Position numbers and translations under genes: made by a program. Positions 18,522-26,584 of a DNA stretch of 56,632 nt are shown here, in pieces; positions within the stretch are counted from its first letter, which is position 1, and each line of letters begins with the position of its first letter. This stretch comes from Planctomycetota bacterium (GTDB lineage: Bacteria; Planctomycetota; Phycisphaerae; WQYP01): contig JAJZCR010000018.1 of the NCBI GenBank assembly GCA_021851715.1, positions 1-56,632 of the forward strand, written 5' to 3'. The notes under the pieces are model-generated. The model ran no database searches. It had not been told where the DNA came from and saw only the letters and a list, made by a program, of their open reading frames with translations.

Positions 18522-20195
18522 TCATGGTCCAGGGCGATTTTCGCGAAGGGACCGGATTAACGCGTGCAGAGAGGACAGGGGGTGCAGGGCAAAAAAGTAT
18601 TCCCGCCATTTCGCGGCGGTGAGTTCGACGGCGTGTAAACGCAGGTAGGCCAACTGTTGCTCAATTTGGTTCAGCGTGGGTTGGGTGCGGGGAAGAAGCT
18701 GTTGATTGATCTGATGCAATTCGCGAAACCAGCCCCGACGCGCTGCCACACCGTCGCGACATCCGCGGCCCGCGCTGCGATCCGCCTGAAGGGAATCTCG
18801 AATAATGCGGATTTTTTCGCGCCGAGCATGGAGCAAGCCCGTCACGGCGGGGTCCGGCTCATGCTCGCGCGGCAACGCCAGTTCCGGATTATGCTGCAGG
18901 TGATGGTGTTGCCATCGCAACTCGGCGATGGATACCGGGCTTTCGTCCCGGCCCGGCAAATCCAGCAACCAACCCGCCGATACACAACCATACGGTGGCA
19001 CTATTCCGAAAAAAGATTCCATTAAATGATCGGTAATCTGATCGTAAATTGCTCCACCAATGCCGTGGATAAACAGATTGGCCAGGGCCAGGCGGGCAAA
19101 CATGGTAAGCGTAAGCGCCCGGGGGCGAATGGCCAGATTATGCCGGGCCAGGAATTGGCTCAGAGCTTGGCCTTGCTGGTAACAATCTGCATCGCGCATG
19201 ACTGGCAGGGCGATCGGTCCGGCAGGCGTCATCAGTGACGGCTCAGGGCCGCGGGAAATTATCAAGCGGCTGCGCGGCTGGCCCGGACCATAGATCCAAA
19301 ATGGCAATTCCAATGTCTGGGCGGATAAAACCAGATCGGGCATGGGTTGTGCGGCGTTGCGAATATGTTGGGCCTCACGGTAACGGTGGAGGGCCGCATT
19401 GTACTGTGCGGTCCAGGCCTCGGCCTGGGCGATCCAGGCGGTCACAAATCCCAACCACGCCGGTTTTTGGCAAAGTCGGCTGCATGGGGCGTGCCATACG
19501 TTAAGGCCCAGCGCCGCTTCAAAGCCGAAACGGGCCACGCTCAACCACCCCACGTAATCTTGAACCCTTCCGGCAGACAACCGGGCTGCGAAATCTTTCC
19601 AGGCATCGCTTTTTACCAGCGAGGCGGCGTTGATTGCATCAATCCAGCGTTTCCGCTGGGGCGTGGTGGGTGCGGCGATAAATTCAGCGGCCACAGATGG
19701 CGAATGATCATCCCAGGTGATCCGCCGCCTGGCCAGATGTCCGCTGTCCATCACCGGCACCTCCAGGCCGAGGTGGGCCAAAACATCATGATCCACCAGC
19801 AGATCAATCGCCACCGCGTTTGCCGCCTGTGCCAGATAATCAGCCGCGATGACCTTCGCCCACACACCGGCATGATAAAATTCCACCTGGTGACCGGTGA
19901 TGACCCACGGGCGGGTGAGAATGTCCTCGGCCGGGCCGGCAATCCCAATTGCTAAAGCGTGCTCCTGAATACTGGCCAGTAAATCCTGCCTGGCTTGGCG
20001 GCGAAAATCGGAACTGGTCAGTGGCATGGCTTTCAGAACAGGCCGTGCCGCCAGCGCCGCGGCTAAAGTGACCGCCGGCGGTTCAACAAGCACCGTACCA
20101 TGCCGGCGCGGCGTAAGAATATGGTCGTGTCGCGGCCGGATGTACCCGTCGGTCGAGGGGAAAAAATCCGCAGATGAATCGATGGTTTTTTTCAT
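18522..20195 (-). CDS. BshC-like protein (bacillithiol cysteine-adding enzyme relative), tentative
   Basis: A 557-residue soluble protein. Two stretches recall BshC, which joins cysteine to glucosamine-malate in bacillithiol synthesis. WVITGHQVEFYHAGVWAKVI resembles the BshC nucleotide-binding region around GQQAGLLTGPLYT. RPRALTLTMFARLALANLFI with HGIGGAIYDQI resembles the BshC stretch with TRPLMQEF and GPGEINYWGEL. The C-terminal 150 residues are helical, probably coiled coil. These matches are by eye and from memory, so the name is a hypothesis. No BshA or BshB is in the window; the next gene upstream is a GT2 glycosyltransferase, not the GT4 type expected of BshA. ATG at 20195 is chosen without a clear ribosome binding site. 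Confidence 0.45.
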   Translation of the reverse strand: MKKTIDSSADFFPSTDGYIRPRHDHILTPRRHGTVLVEPPAVTLAAALAARPVLKAMPLTSSDFRRQARQDLLASIQEHALAIGIAGPAEDILTRPWVITGHQVEFYHAGVWAKVIAADYLAQAANAVAIDLLVDHDVLAHLGLEVPVMDSGHLARRRITWDDHSPSVAAEFIAAPTTPQRKRWIDAINAASLVKSDAWKDFAARLSAGRVQDYVGWLSVARFGFEAALGLNVWHAPCSRLCQKPAWLGFVTAWIAQAEAWTAQYNAALHRYREAQHIRNAAQPMPDLVLSAQTLELPFWIYGPGQPRSRLIISRGPEPSLMTPAGPIALPVMRDADCYQQGQALSQFLARHNLAIRPRALTLTMFARLALANLFIHGIGGAIYDQITDHLMESFFGIVPPYGCVSAGWLLDLPGRDESPVSIAELRWQHHHLQHNPELALPREHEPDPAVTGLLHARREKIRIIRDSLQADRSAGRGCRDGVAARRGWFRELHQINQQLLPRTQPTLNQIEQQLAYLRLHAVELTAAKWREYFFALHPLSSLHALIRSLRENRPGP

Positions 20196-20297
20196 GCACG
20201 ATGGACTATACACGCTGCGGGGTAAAAGAGAATAGCACAAGTTGCCTGGACGGCCGGCCACGCGGTGGCAATGGGCCTGGTGCCGCCGATCCGCGAT

Positions 20298-21020
20298 TTA
20301 CCTGGCCGCCGCAATCGGCATGGCTGCCCCCAGTTTCAGTTCGGCAAAAAATACATCTTGATAGTGGCGCAGGCGAGCATCGGGGTTGTCCAATAAACCT
20401 CCGAAATGGCGGGTAGGATCATTGTAGATCAGGGCCACCGGCAATTCGACAATACGCAGACCGGCCCGCTGCGCCTGTACCCACAATTGCATGGGAAACG
20501 CATAACCGCGCACCGTCAGGTGCAGCCGCTCCATAGCCGCCACGCGATGAGCCTTAAAGCCGCAAAAACTGTCGGTGAGCGAAAGACCCAGGTGGCGCTC
20601 GATCATGGCGGTCACAATTTGATTGATGGTGCGCCGGTCCGCGGGTGCCGCCGTGGTCCCCCAGTCCTGGCGCAAATAACGGGAGCCGCTGATGATGTCG
20701 GCATCATCCGCGGCAATGGCGGCAAGAAAATCCACGATGCGTTCCGGCTCATGCTGCTCGTCGCAATCCATGGTGATCACCCAATCGTACCGGTGACGGG
20801 CGGCATAATCGAAAGCATCGATGATACTTTCGCCGTAGCCAAGATTTTGCGGATGTGTATGCACGATGATATCCCGCCGACCGGCTAAAATTGCCGGCGT
20901 GCCGTCGGTGGAACCGTCATCCACCACCAGCACATCCGAAGCGTGGGTGAGAATACGATCGAGCACGCGCGCAACATATTTTTGCTCGTTAAACACAGGT
21001 ACGGCAATCAGGGTTTTCAT
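20298..21020 (-). CDS. Glycosyltransferase family 2 (dolichyl-phosphate mannosyltransferase-like)
   Basis: GT-A fold transferase of 240 residues. The N-terminus reads MKTLIAVPVFNE. The nucleotide-sugar binding region is VVDDGSTDGT at 33-42 and the metal-binding acidic motif lies in TMDCDEQH near 84-90. GSRYL and GFKAHR are typical of the DPM1/undecaprenyl-phosphate glycosyltransferase branch. It has no membrane domain of its own. The start at 21020 is backed by AGAGG six bases upstream; the frame is open to 21095. Donor and acceptor are unknown, though a lipid-phosphate acceptor fits the subfamily. Confidence 0.88.
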   Translation of the reverse strand: MKTLIAVPVFNEQKYVARVLDRILTHASDVLVVDDGSTDGTPAILAGRRDIIVHTHPQNLGYGESIIDAFDYAARHRYDWVITMDCDEQHEPERIVDFLAAIAADDADIISGSRYLRQDWGTTAAPADRRTINQIVTAMIERHLGLSLTDSFCGFKAHRVAAMERLHLTVRGYAFPMQLWVQAQRAGLRIVELPVALIYNDPTRHFGGLLDNPDARLRHYQDVFFAELKLGAAMPIAAAR

Positions 21021-21137
21021 ATCCGGCCTCTTCCAAGACATATGCCCGTCATATGCCTTACCGCATAATCCTAGGCGCACTATGGCCAGAGTCAAGACCT
21101 ATAGATGCCGCTCGATAATGTTCGGGTCGGATCTGGT

Positions 21138-21143
21138 TATAAT
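21138..21143 (+). promoter_or_regulatory. Possible -10 element of the URO-D-like gene
   Basis: Perfect TATAAT 36 bases upstream of the URO-D-like start codon. No good TTGACA-like -35 at 16-18 bases, so it is only a candidate. Confidence 0.3.
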
Positions 21144-21178
21144 ACGGGGGCGGCGGCATCTTTCCGGAGTTCAAGCTC

Positions 21179-22219
21179 ATGGCCCCATCATCAATCCATG
21201 GGTCGGCGGCGCGCGTGGGCCGCTGGCAGAAATTCATGTCGGGTGCGGCCGAAGTGCCGTATGTGTTTATGGTGCGCTATGCCGATCAGCCGCGTCAAAA
21301 GCCCTTGCCGCGGCCGGAAAATGACGCCGCCCGCCTGGAATGGGCCTGGAACAATTATCTCCAGGGGCTTGAACGGATGTCATGGCTGGCCGATGACAGT
21401 CTGGCGTACCTGGACTGTCTCGGTGGAACGGAACTTTTCGCCCAGGCTTTCGGTTGCCCGGTACACTACCCGGACAATGATATGCCCTTCGCCCGGCCTG
21501 TTATTCACAGTGCCGCCGAAGTCAGTCGGATCAAGGTACCCACGCTCGACGCGCCCGTATTGGCCCGGCAGTTTAAGTTTGCCGACGAACTGCGTCGCCG
21601 CGCAGGCCCCCAGGCTCTGGTTCGAACCGTCGATGTGCAGAGTCCGATGGATATCGCCGCATTGATCTGGGACAAAAACGATTTTTATCCCGCCCTCCTG
21701 GAGGCACCGGCAGCGGTCCGTGAATTGTCCGCCAAAGTGCTGGAATTGCTCACCGCCTTTCTGGATGAGTGGTTTTCGCGATATGGCCGGCAGCACGTAG
21801 CCCACTATCCTGATTACTTGATGCCGCGCGGACTCACGCTTTCCGAAGATGAAATCGGGGTGGTCAGCCCGGAATTATTTATTGACTTGTTTCTGCCGGA
21901 ACTGGCCACGCTCTCTTCGCATTTCGGAGGCATCGGCATCCATTGCTGCGCTCATTCCCGCCATCAATGGGATAACCTGCTCAAGATTCCGAATCTACGG
22001 CTCCTGAATTTAGTTCGGCCCGTGGACCAGCGGCAGCAGGTCTACCGGCACTTTGCCGCGCACACCCAGCAATGGAATGACATAAGTACCATGGCCGAGG
22101 TGCAATGGCTGATCGACCAAGTGCCCACGGCGCGAGCCGTGCTGGAAGTGGTGGCCGGCAGCCGCGAAGAAGCTTGCCAACTGCTGGAAAATCTCCAGGC
22201 CATGACGTGTGGCCGGTAA
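21179..22219 (+). CDS. Uroporphyrinogen decarboxylase (URO-D)-like protein
   Basis: A 346-residue TIM-barrel-type protein of the URO-D/MtaA superfamily. Features include WLADDSLAYLDCLGGTELFAQAFG near the N-terminus, a DVQSPMDIAALIW stretch, LPELATLSSHFGGIGIHCCAHS (the His/Cys-containing core that in corrinoid methyltransferase relatives binds zinc) and a final helix. True HemE active-site aspartate signatures are not evident, so a methyltransferase or unknown role is more likely than heme synthesis. GGAG lies nine bases before the ATG. It diverges from the glycosyltransferase. Confidence 0.65.
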   Translation: MAPSSIHGSAARVGRWQKFMSGAAEVPYVFMVRYADQPRQKPLPRPENDAARLEWAWNNYLQGLERMSWLADDSLAYLDCLGGTELFAQAFGCPVHYPDNDMPFARPVIHSAAEVSRIKVPTLDAPVLARQFKFADELRRRAGPQALVRTVDVQSPMDIAALIWDKNDFYPALLEAPAAVRELSAKVLELLTAFLDEWFSRYGRQHVAHYPDYLMPRGLTLSEDEIGVVSPELFIDLFLPELATLSSHFGGIGIHCCAHSRHQWDNLLKIPNLRLLNLVRPVDQRQQVYRHFAAHTQQWNDISTMAEVQWLIDQVPTARAVLEVVAGSREEACQLLENLQAMTCGR

Positions 22220-22323
22220 GCCGCGCAGCGCACGTCCGCGCGTGCCCCAATCGGGCGAAATCCGGTGGTTGCCGGGGTATCTGGGCGGCCCCTGGGTCAC
22301 GTGGCACGGGCCAAACCTTTTGG

Positions 22324-22352
22324 TTGACAATTCGTACTAAGACCGGTAAGAG
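22324..22352 (+). promoter_or_regulatory. Possible promoter of the ABC/Gld-like operon
   Basis: A perfect TTGACA at 22324-22329 is followed after 17 bases by TAAGAG, a poor -10. It lies about 100 bases upstream of the ABC ATPase gene in the correct direction. Confidence 0.35.
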
Positions 22353-22455
22353 AAAAGGCCCGGCTTCGAGTACGGGGCAGACCGGCCTTGACTCATAGAG
22401 CGTTGGCCGGCGGTGCGGTGGTTTTGGTCTTGGAAATCAATGGAGCAATGCAGCA

Positions 22456-23430
22456 ATGCAACATGCGGCGGAAATTGTGGTGCAGCGGCTGACCAAGGAC
22501 TATGGTCGATTTCGGGCGGTGGATAATATCAGTTTTGAAGTGGCCAGGGGCAGTGTGGTCGGTTTTTTAGGGCCGAATGGGGCCGGCAAAACCACGACCA
22601 TTCGCATGCTGACATGTTACATGCCGCCGTCGAGCGGACAGGCCCGCGTGGCCGGCTTTGATGTCTTTGGCCAGTCGCTGCAAGTTCGCCAGAACATCGG
22701 CTATTTGCCGGAAAATACGCCTCTGTATCCGGAAATGCGGGTGGAGGAATATCTGGATTACCGCGGCAAACTGCGTGGCATAAATCGCACCGCCCGCAGG
22801 CAACGCATCGCGGACGTGGCCCAGCGCTGTTGGCTTACCGATCGCCTGCGCTGGCTGGTGGGAAAGTTATCCAAGGGTTATCGCCAACGGCTGGGCATTG
22901 CCGATGCCCTGCTGCACAATCCACCGGTGCTGGTGCTCGACGAACCCACCGTCGGGCTGGATCCATCCCAAATCCGCGAAGCCCGGAAACTGATCGCGGA
23001 ATTGGCGGGCCGGCATACCGTGCTGCTTTCCACGCATATTCTCTCGGAGGTGGAACTGGTCTGTCAGCGAGTGATCATTATTGGCCGCGGCAAAATTCTG
23101 GCCCAAGGTACACCCGATGAACTCAAGCAGCAATGCGCCCGCGCGGGTGCCGCTGGAGCCCGATTGCTGGTGGAAGTGCGCGGTCCGTCGGATCAGGTGC
23201 TTAGCGCCGTCAAAGCCCTGCCCGGCGTGGAAAAGGTGCAGGTTCTCACGGATGGGCCGGTGCAATCGCTGGCGGTGATGGGGCGGTTGGATGCCCAACT
23301 GCGCGAACAAATTGCCGCATTGGTGGTGCAGCGGGGCTGGGCCTTGCGTGAAATGCGGGTCGGCGGAGCCACGCTGGAAGAATACTTCGTCCAGATTACC
23401 GATCCGGGAACCAGTCAGGCCGCGGCCTGA
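22456..23430 (+). CDS. ABC transporter ATP-binding protein (GldA-like)
   Basis: Cytoplasmic ATPase of an ABC-2-type system, 324 residues. The Walker A motif GPNGAGKT is at 39-46, the signature LSKGYRQRL at 138-146, Walker B VLVLDEP at 158-164 with the D-loop GLDP, and the switch histidine in LSTHI near 198. A C-terminal domain (LLVEVRGPSDQVLSAVKALPGVEKV) is typical of the GldA/NosF branch. It is the first of four co-directional genes (permease, GldG-like, DUF4340) that probably form one complex. The name GldA comes from gliding Bacteroidetes; nothing here shows gliding. Confidence 0.93.
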   Translation: MQHAAEIVVQRLTKDYGRFRAVDNISFEVARGSVVGFLGPNGAGKTTTIRMLTCYMPPSSGQARVAGFDVFGQSLQVRQNIGYLPENTPLYPEMRVEEYLDYRGKLRGINRTARRQRIADVAQRCWLTDRLRWLVGKLSKGYRQRLGIADALLHNPPVLVLDEPTVGLDPSQIREARKLIAELAGRHTVLLSTHILSEVELVCQRVIIIGRGKILAQGTPDELKQQCARAGAAGARLLVEVRGPSDQVLSAVKALPGVEKVQVLTDGPVQSLAVMGRLDAQLREQIAALVVQRGWALREMRVGGATLEEYFVQITDPGTSQAAA

Positions 23431-23526
23431 TGGCCTGGCCACGTGCAGCCGGGAATTCCAAATCCGCCGCCGGGCAACCCGGCGCGAGTTGGTCCCCCGG
23501 AAATTAAATCTATGGAGTAGCTGTTT

Positions 23527-24261
23527 ATGTCGAGAATCATAGCGGTGGCGGGACGCGAACTTAAAAGCCTGTTCTATTCGCCCGTGGCCTACATTGTGCT
23601 CGTCTTGTACCTGCTTTTTGTGGGACTGTTATTTTCGATGCTGGTGTTTATTCCCGGCGAGCTGGCCAACCCCCAGCCTATGTTTGAATGGAATCATTTA
23701 ATCCTGATCTTCATTGTGCCGTTTATCACCATGTCGCTGCTGTCGGAAGAATATCGTTCCGGGCGCATTGAAGTTCTGCGCACCAGCCCGCTGGCGGAAC
23801 TGGAAATCATTTTGGGCAAGTTTCTTGGGGCGATGGGCTTTTATTGTGTGGTCATTGCCTCCAGCGTGGTATTCGTGCTGACCCTGGTGGCGTTTGGCCG
23901 GCCCGATTTTCACCCCATCTTCACCAGTTATCTAGGCCTGCTGCTCATGGGTTCCATGATGGTGGCCATCGGCGTATTTTTCTCCGCCCTTTCCGAACAC
24001 CAGATTCTCGCCGCCATGAGCACCTGCGTAACCCTGGTGACATTGGGCATTCTGGTGGGCTTTGTACGGCAGTTAGTTCCCACGGCCTGGTTTGCGGCCA
24101 CCCAGATCCGCCATGTGCTGGGTTATATGGCCATTGAACCGCACATGGCCAATTTCGCCCGGGGCGTGGTGGACACGCAGAATATTGTTTATTTTTTAAC
24201 CGGCACGGGTTTGTTTTTGTTTTTGACCTACGTGGTACTGGAAAGCAGGCGTTGGAGGTAA
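23527..24261 (+). CDS. ABC-2 type permease (GldF-like)
   Basis: Membrane partner of the preceding ATPase, 244 residues with about six helices. It begins MSRIIAVAGRELKSLFYSPVAYIVLVLYLLF, the usual start of the family. The loop MSLLSEEYRSGRIEVLRTSPL is the conserved coupling region of GldF-like permeases. GGAG sits nine bases before the ATG. The spacer to the GldG-like gene is 42 bases, consistent with an operon. Confidence 0.93.
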   Translation: MSRIIAVAGRELKSLFYSPVAYIVLVLYLLFVGLLFSMLVFIPGELANPQPMFEWNHLILIFIVPFITMSLLSEEYRSGRIEVLRTSPLAELEIILGKFLGAMGFYCVVIASSVVFVLTLVAFGRPDFHPIFTSYLGLLLMGSMMVAIGVFFSALSEHQILAAMSTCVTLVTLGILVGFVRQLVPTAWFAATQIRHVLGYMAIEPHMANFARGVVDTQNIVYFLTGTGLFLFLTYVVLESRRWR

Positions 24262-24303
24262 CAATCCGCAACGGCAGGCGACGATCAGGAGTAAAACGAG
24301 ATC

Positions 24304-26466
24304 ATGGCAGCAGAAAATAAGGAAGAGATTTCGACAGCAGCCCCGCAGAGCGGCGTGCCTGTCGGCACCGCCGAGGTCAATGCCTCCGGCAAGCGCCGCT
24401 GGTTATATGGTGTCAACACGGCCCTTTTAATCATCATTGTCCTGGCTGTGGTTGTTTGCCTGGATTGGCTTTCGGTGCGGTTTAACTACCGTAAAGACCT
24501 GACCACCGGTGGAATTTATTCGCTTTCTCCGCGGACCAAAAAACTTCTGTCCATCGTGGACCAGCAGAAAAAACGCATCTACCTGGTCAATTTATATCCG
24601 CAGGGACAGCCACAAGGCCGGTCCGGCATCACTGAATTTTTGCAGGGTCGCAAGGTCCAGCAGCTCATCAAGGAATACAGCCGCAATTCCAGTTACGTGC
24701 GGCAGTTCAAGACCACCAACGGCCGCAAGGCCCTGGAAAAGAAAATTCGCGCCAGGTTCAAGGGCGAATTTTTACCTTATCAGGCCGCCGCCCGTCAATT
24801 CGCCGGATTGGCCGTACAAATCAGGAAATTTCTGGCCGCCGAGGCCGCCGAATGGGGCCGCCTGGCGCAACATCCGGGGCTTACAGGCAGGCAACAGCAG
24901 GTGGCGTTATCCGTGCAATCGGTATTTGACGGCAGCTTGCCCCGGTTGATCGCCCGCACCCAGCGCCATGCCCAAAAGGCGTTGCATTCAACACTGCCTG
25001 ATTGGCCGCGGATATCCAAAGAGCTTGCCGCCACCGCCAAAATGTTGGCCTCGAATCTTGTGGCTCTCAGCAAGCCTGATGCTCTGGAGCAAGCCACCCA
25101 TGTTCAGCCGGGCCGCGTGATTACCGCCTATCTGAAACATCGCACGGCTGCCTACCAGAAGGAAATTGCCTTATTAAACGCCTATCGCCAAAAAGTCACG
25201 GCCATCAAACCCCTGCGTGCGGGGGCCATTTTGCACGAATTAACTCCGGATTCGCTGCTGGTGATGGGGCCCAAAAAATTGAAGGTGCTGCCGAGCTATT
25301 CGCTTTTTAAGCCGCGCAACACGGGTCTCAGCCAGAGACCTGGGTATGTATTCAACGGGGAGCAGGCGGTGAATTCGGCTCTGTTGGGCATGATTCAAAA
25401 ACACCGCACCAAAGTGGTGTTTGTCAGCATCAGTCCGACCAATCTCATCAGCGCCGGCGGACCGTTCAGCCGCATTGCTGCGCAATTAAGACGCAGCAAT
25501 TTCAAGGTGTTTGATTGGTCGCCCACGCCGGTAAATCCGCAGCAAGGCCCCACCGGCCCACCGCCGGCCATGGGCAAAGGCGTGATCTGGGTGGTGGTGG
25601 AATTGCCGCCGCCCGGCCAGGAATCCTACCTGGCCGGCATGATCAACAAGCAGTTGGAATCCAAAATTCGCCAGCACCTGACTCAGGGCGGCAATGCCCT
25701 GTTCCTGCTCGGATCCGTTCCAGAGCAGTTGATGATGAGCTTTGGCGGCAAACTGCCCTTCAAGGGACTGCTGGGCGGATATGGCATACGCATCAGACCG
25801 ACCTACAGCATCGTGCGTCGGACCCAGACATCCCGCCACGGTTATGTGGCCATGCCGGAAGTGCAGGTCAGCAGTTTCCCCAAGACAGTCATTGGCCGTC
25901 CGCTGGAGTCTTTGGCCACACTCTTTGCCGGACAAATGATGGCTCCCAATCAGTTCCTGCTGGCACCCACCGTGGTGGAACCACTCGCCCACCTGCCGAA
26001 AGGCACCATGGCCAAAGTCATTGTCCAAACCTCCGCCGGTGCGGATATATGGGGACAGCCATCTGGTTATACCGGCCGCGCGGTTTTCCAGGCCGGGACC
26101 GATTTACCCGCGCCATTACCCCTGGCGGTGATGGCCCAAAAGGGAAATACGCGAGTCGTGGCGATAGGTAATGTGCTTTTCGCGTCCAACTCGATCCTGG
26201 AAAGCGGCCAGCCTTATGTGACAGGCGGACAATTGGGATGGGTTTACAATTATCCCGGCAATGCCGAACTTTTTGTCAATGCCATGTATTGGCTCGCCCA
26301 TGATGCGCACCTGATTGCCGTAAGCCCGCGGGCCACGGTGGCACTCCGAATATCCCGCATGGGATCCGGCGAAGAAACCATGGTACGGCTATGGAGTTTC
26401 ATTGGCCCGGCCTGCCTGGTGATTGTGGCGGGTTTTGTGGTGTTTCTGGTGCGGCGGCGCGTATAA
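24304..26466 (+). CDS. GldG-family ABC-associated membrane protein
   Basis: A 720-residue protein with one membrane helix near residues 35-55 (ALLIIIVLAVVVCLDWLSVRFNYRKDLT) and another at the extreme C-terminus (PACLVIVAGFVVFLVRRRV), so most of it is periplasmic. The start of the periplasmic part, YSLSPRTKKLLSIVDQ, and the segment YVFNGEQAVNSALLGMIQ are typical of the GldG/ABC-type uncharacterised family. A helical insertion of about 200 residues lies around 120-310. In other planctomycete-type operons such proteins follow GldA/GldF-like genes and precede DUF4340, as here. Function unknown. Confidence 0.88.
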   Translation: MAAENKEEISTAAPQSGVPVGTAEVNASGKRRWLYGVNTALLIIIVLAVVVCLDWLSVRFNYRKDLTTGGIYSLSPRTKKLLSIVDQQKKRIYLVNLYPQGQPQGRSGITEFLQGRKVQQLIKEYSRNSSYVRQFKTTNGRKALEKKIRARFKGEFLPYQAAARQFAGLAVQIRKFLAAEAAEWGRLAQHPGLTGRQQQVALSVQSVFDGSLPRLIARTQRHAQKALHSTLPDWPRISKELAATAKMLASNLVALSKPDALEQATHVQPGRVITAYLKHRTAAYQKEIALLNAYRQKVTAIKPLRAGAILHELTPDSLLVMGPKKLKVLPSYSLFKPRNTGLSQRPGYVFNGEQAVNSALLGMIQKHRTKVVFVSISPTNLISAGGPFSRIAAQLRRSNFKVFDWSPTPVNPQQGPTGPPPAMGKGVIWVVVELPPPGQESYLAGMINKQLESKIRQHLTQGGNALFLLGSVPEQLMMSFGGKLPFKGLLGGYGIRIRPTYSIVRRTQTSRHGYVAMPEVQVSSFPKTVIGRPLESLATLFAGQMMAPNQFLLAPTVVEPLAHLPKGTMAKVIVQTSAGADIWGQPSGYTGRAVFQAGTDLPAPLPLAVMAQKGNTRVVAIGNVLFASNSILESGQPYVTGGQLGWVYNYPGNAELFVNAMYWLAHDAHLIAVSPRATVALRISRMGSGEETMVRLWSFIGPACLVIVAGFVVFLVRRRV

Positions 26467-26584
26467 CGCGCGGCGAAAAAAGTACGGTGCCAGGAGTTAA
26501 AAGATCCAGGATTCACGGTAAAACCCGGCCGCACCAGGGGGTGCGTGGTTTTACCCCTCGGCTGTTGGTAAAGGAAGCTTGCAC

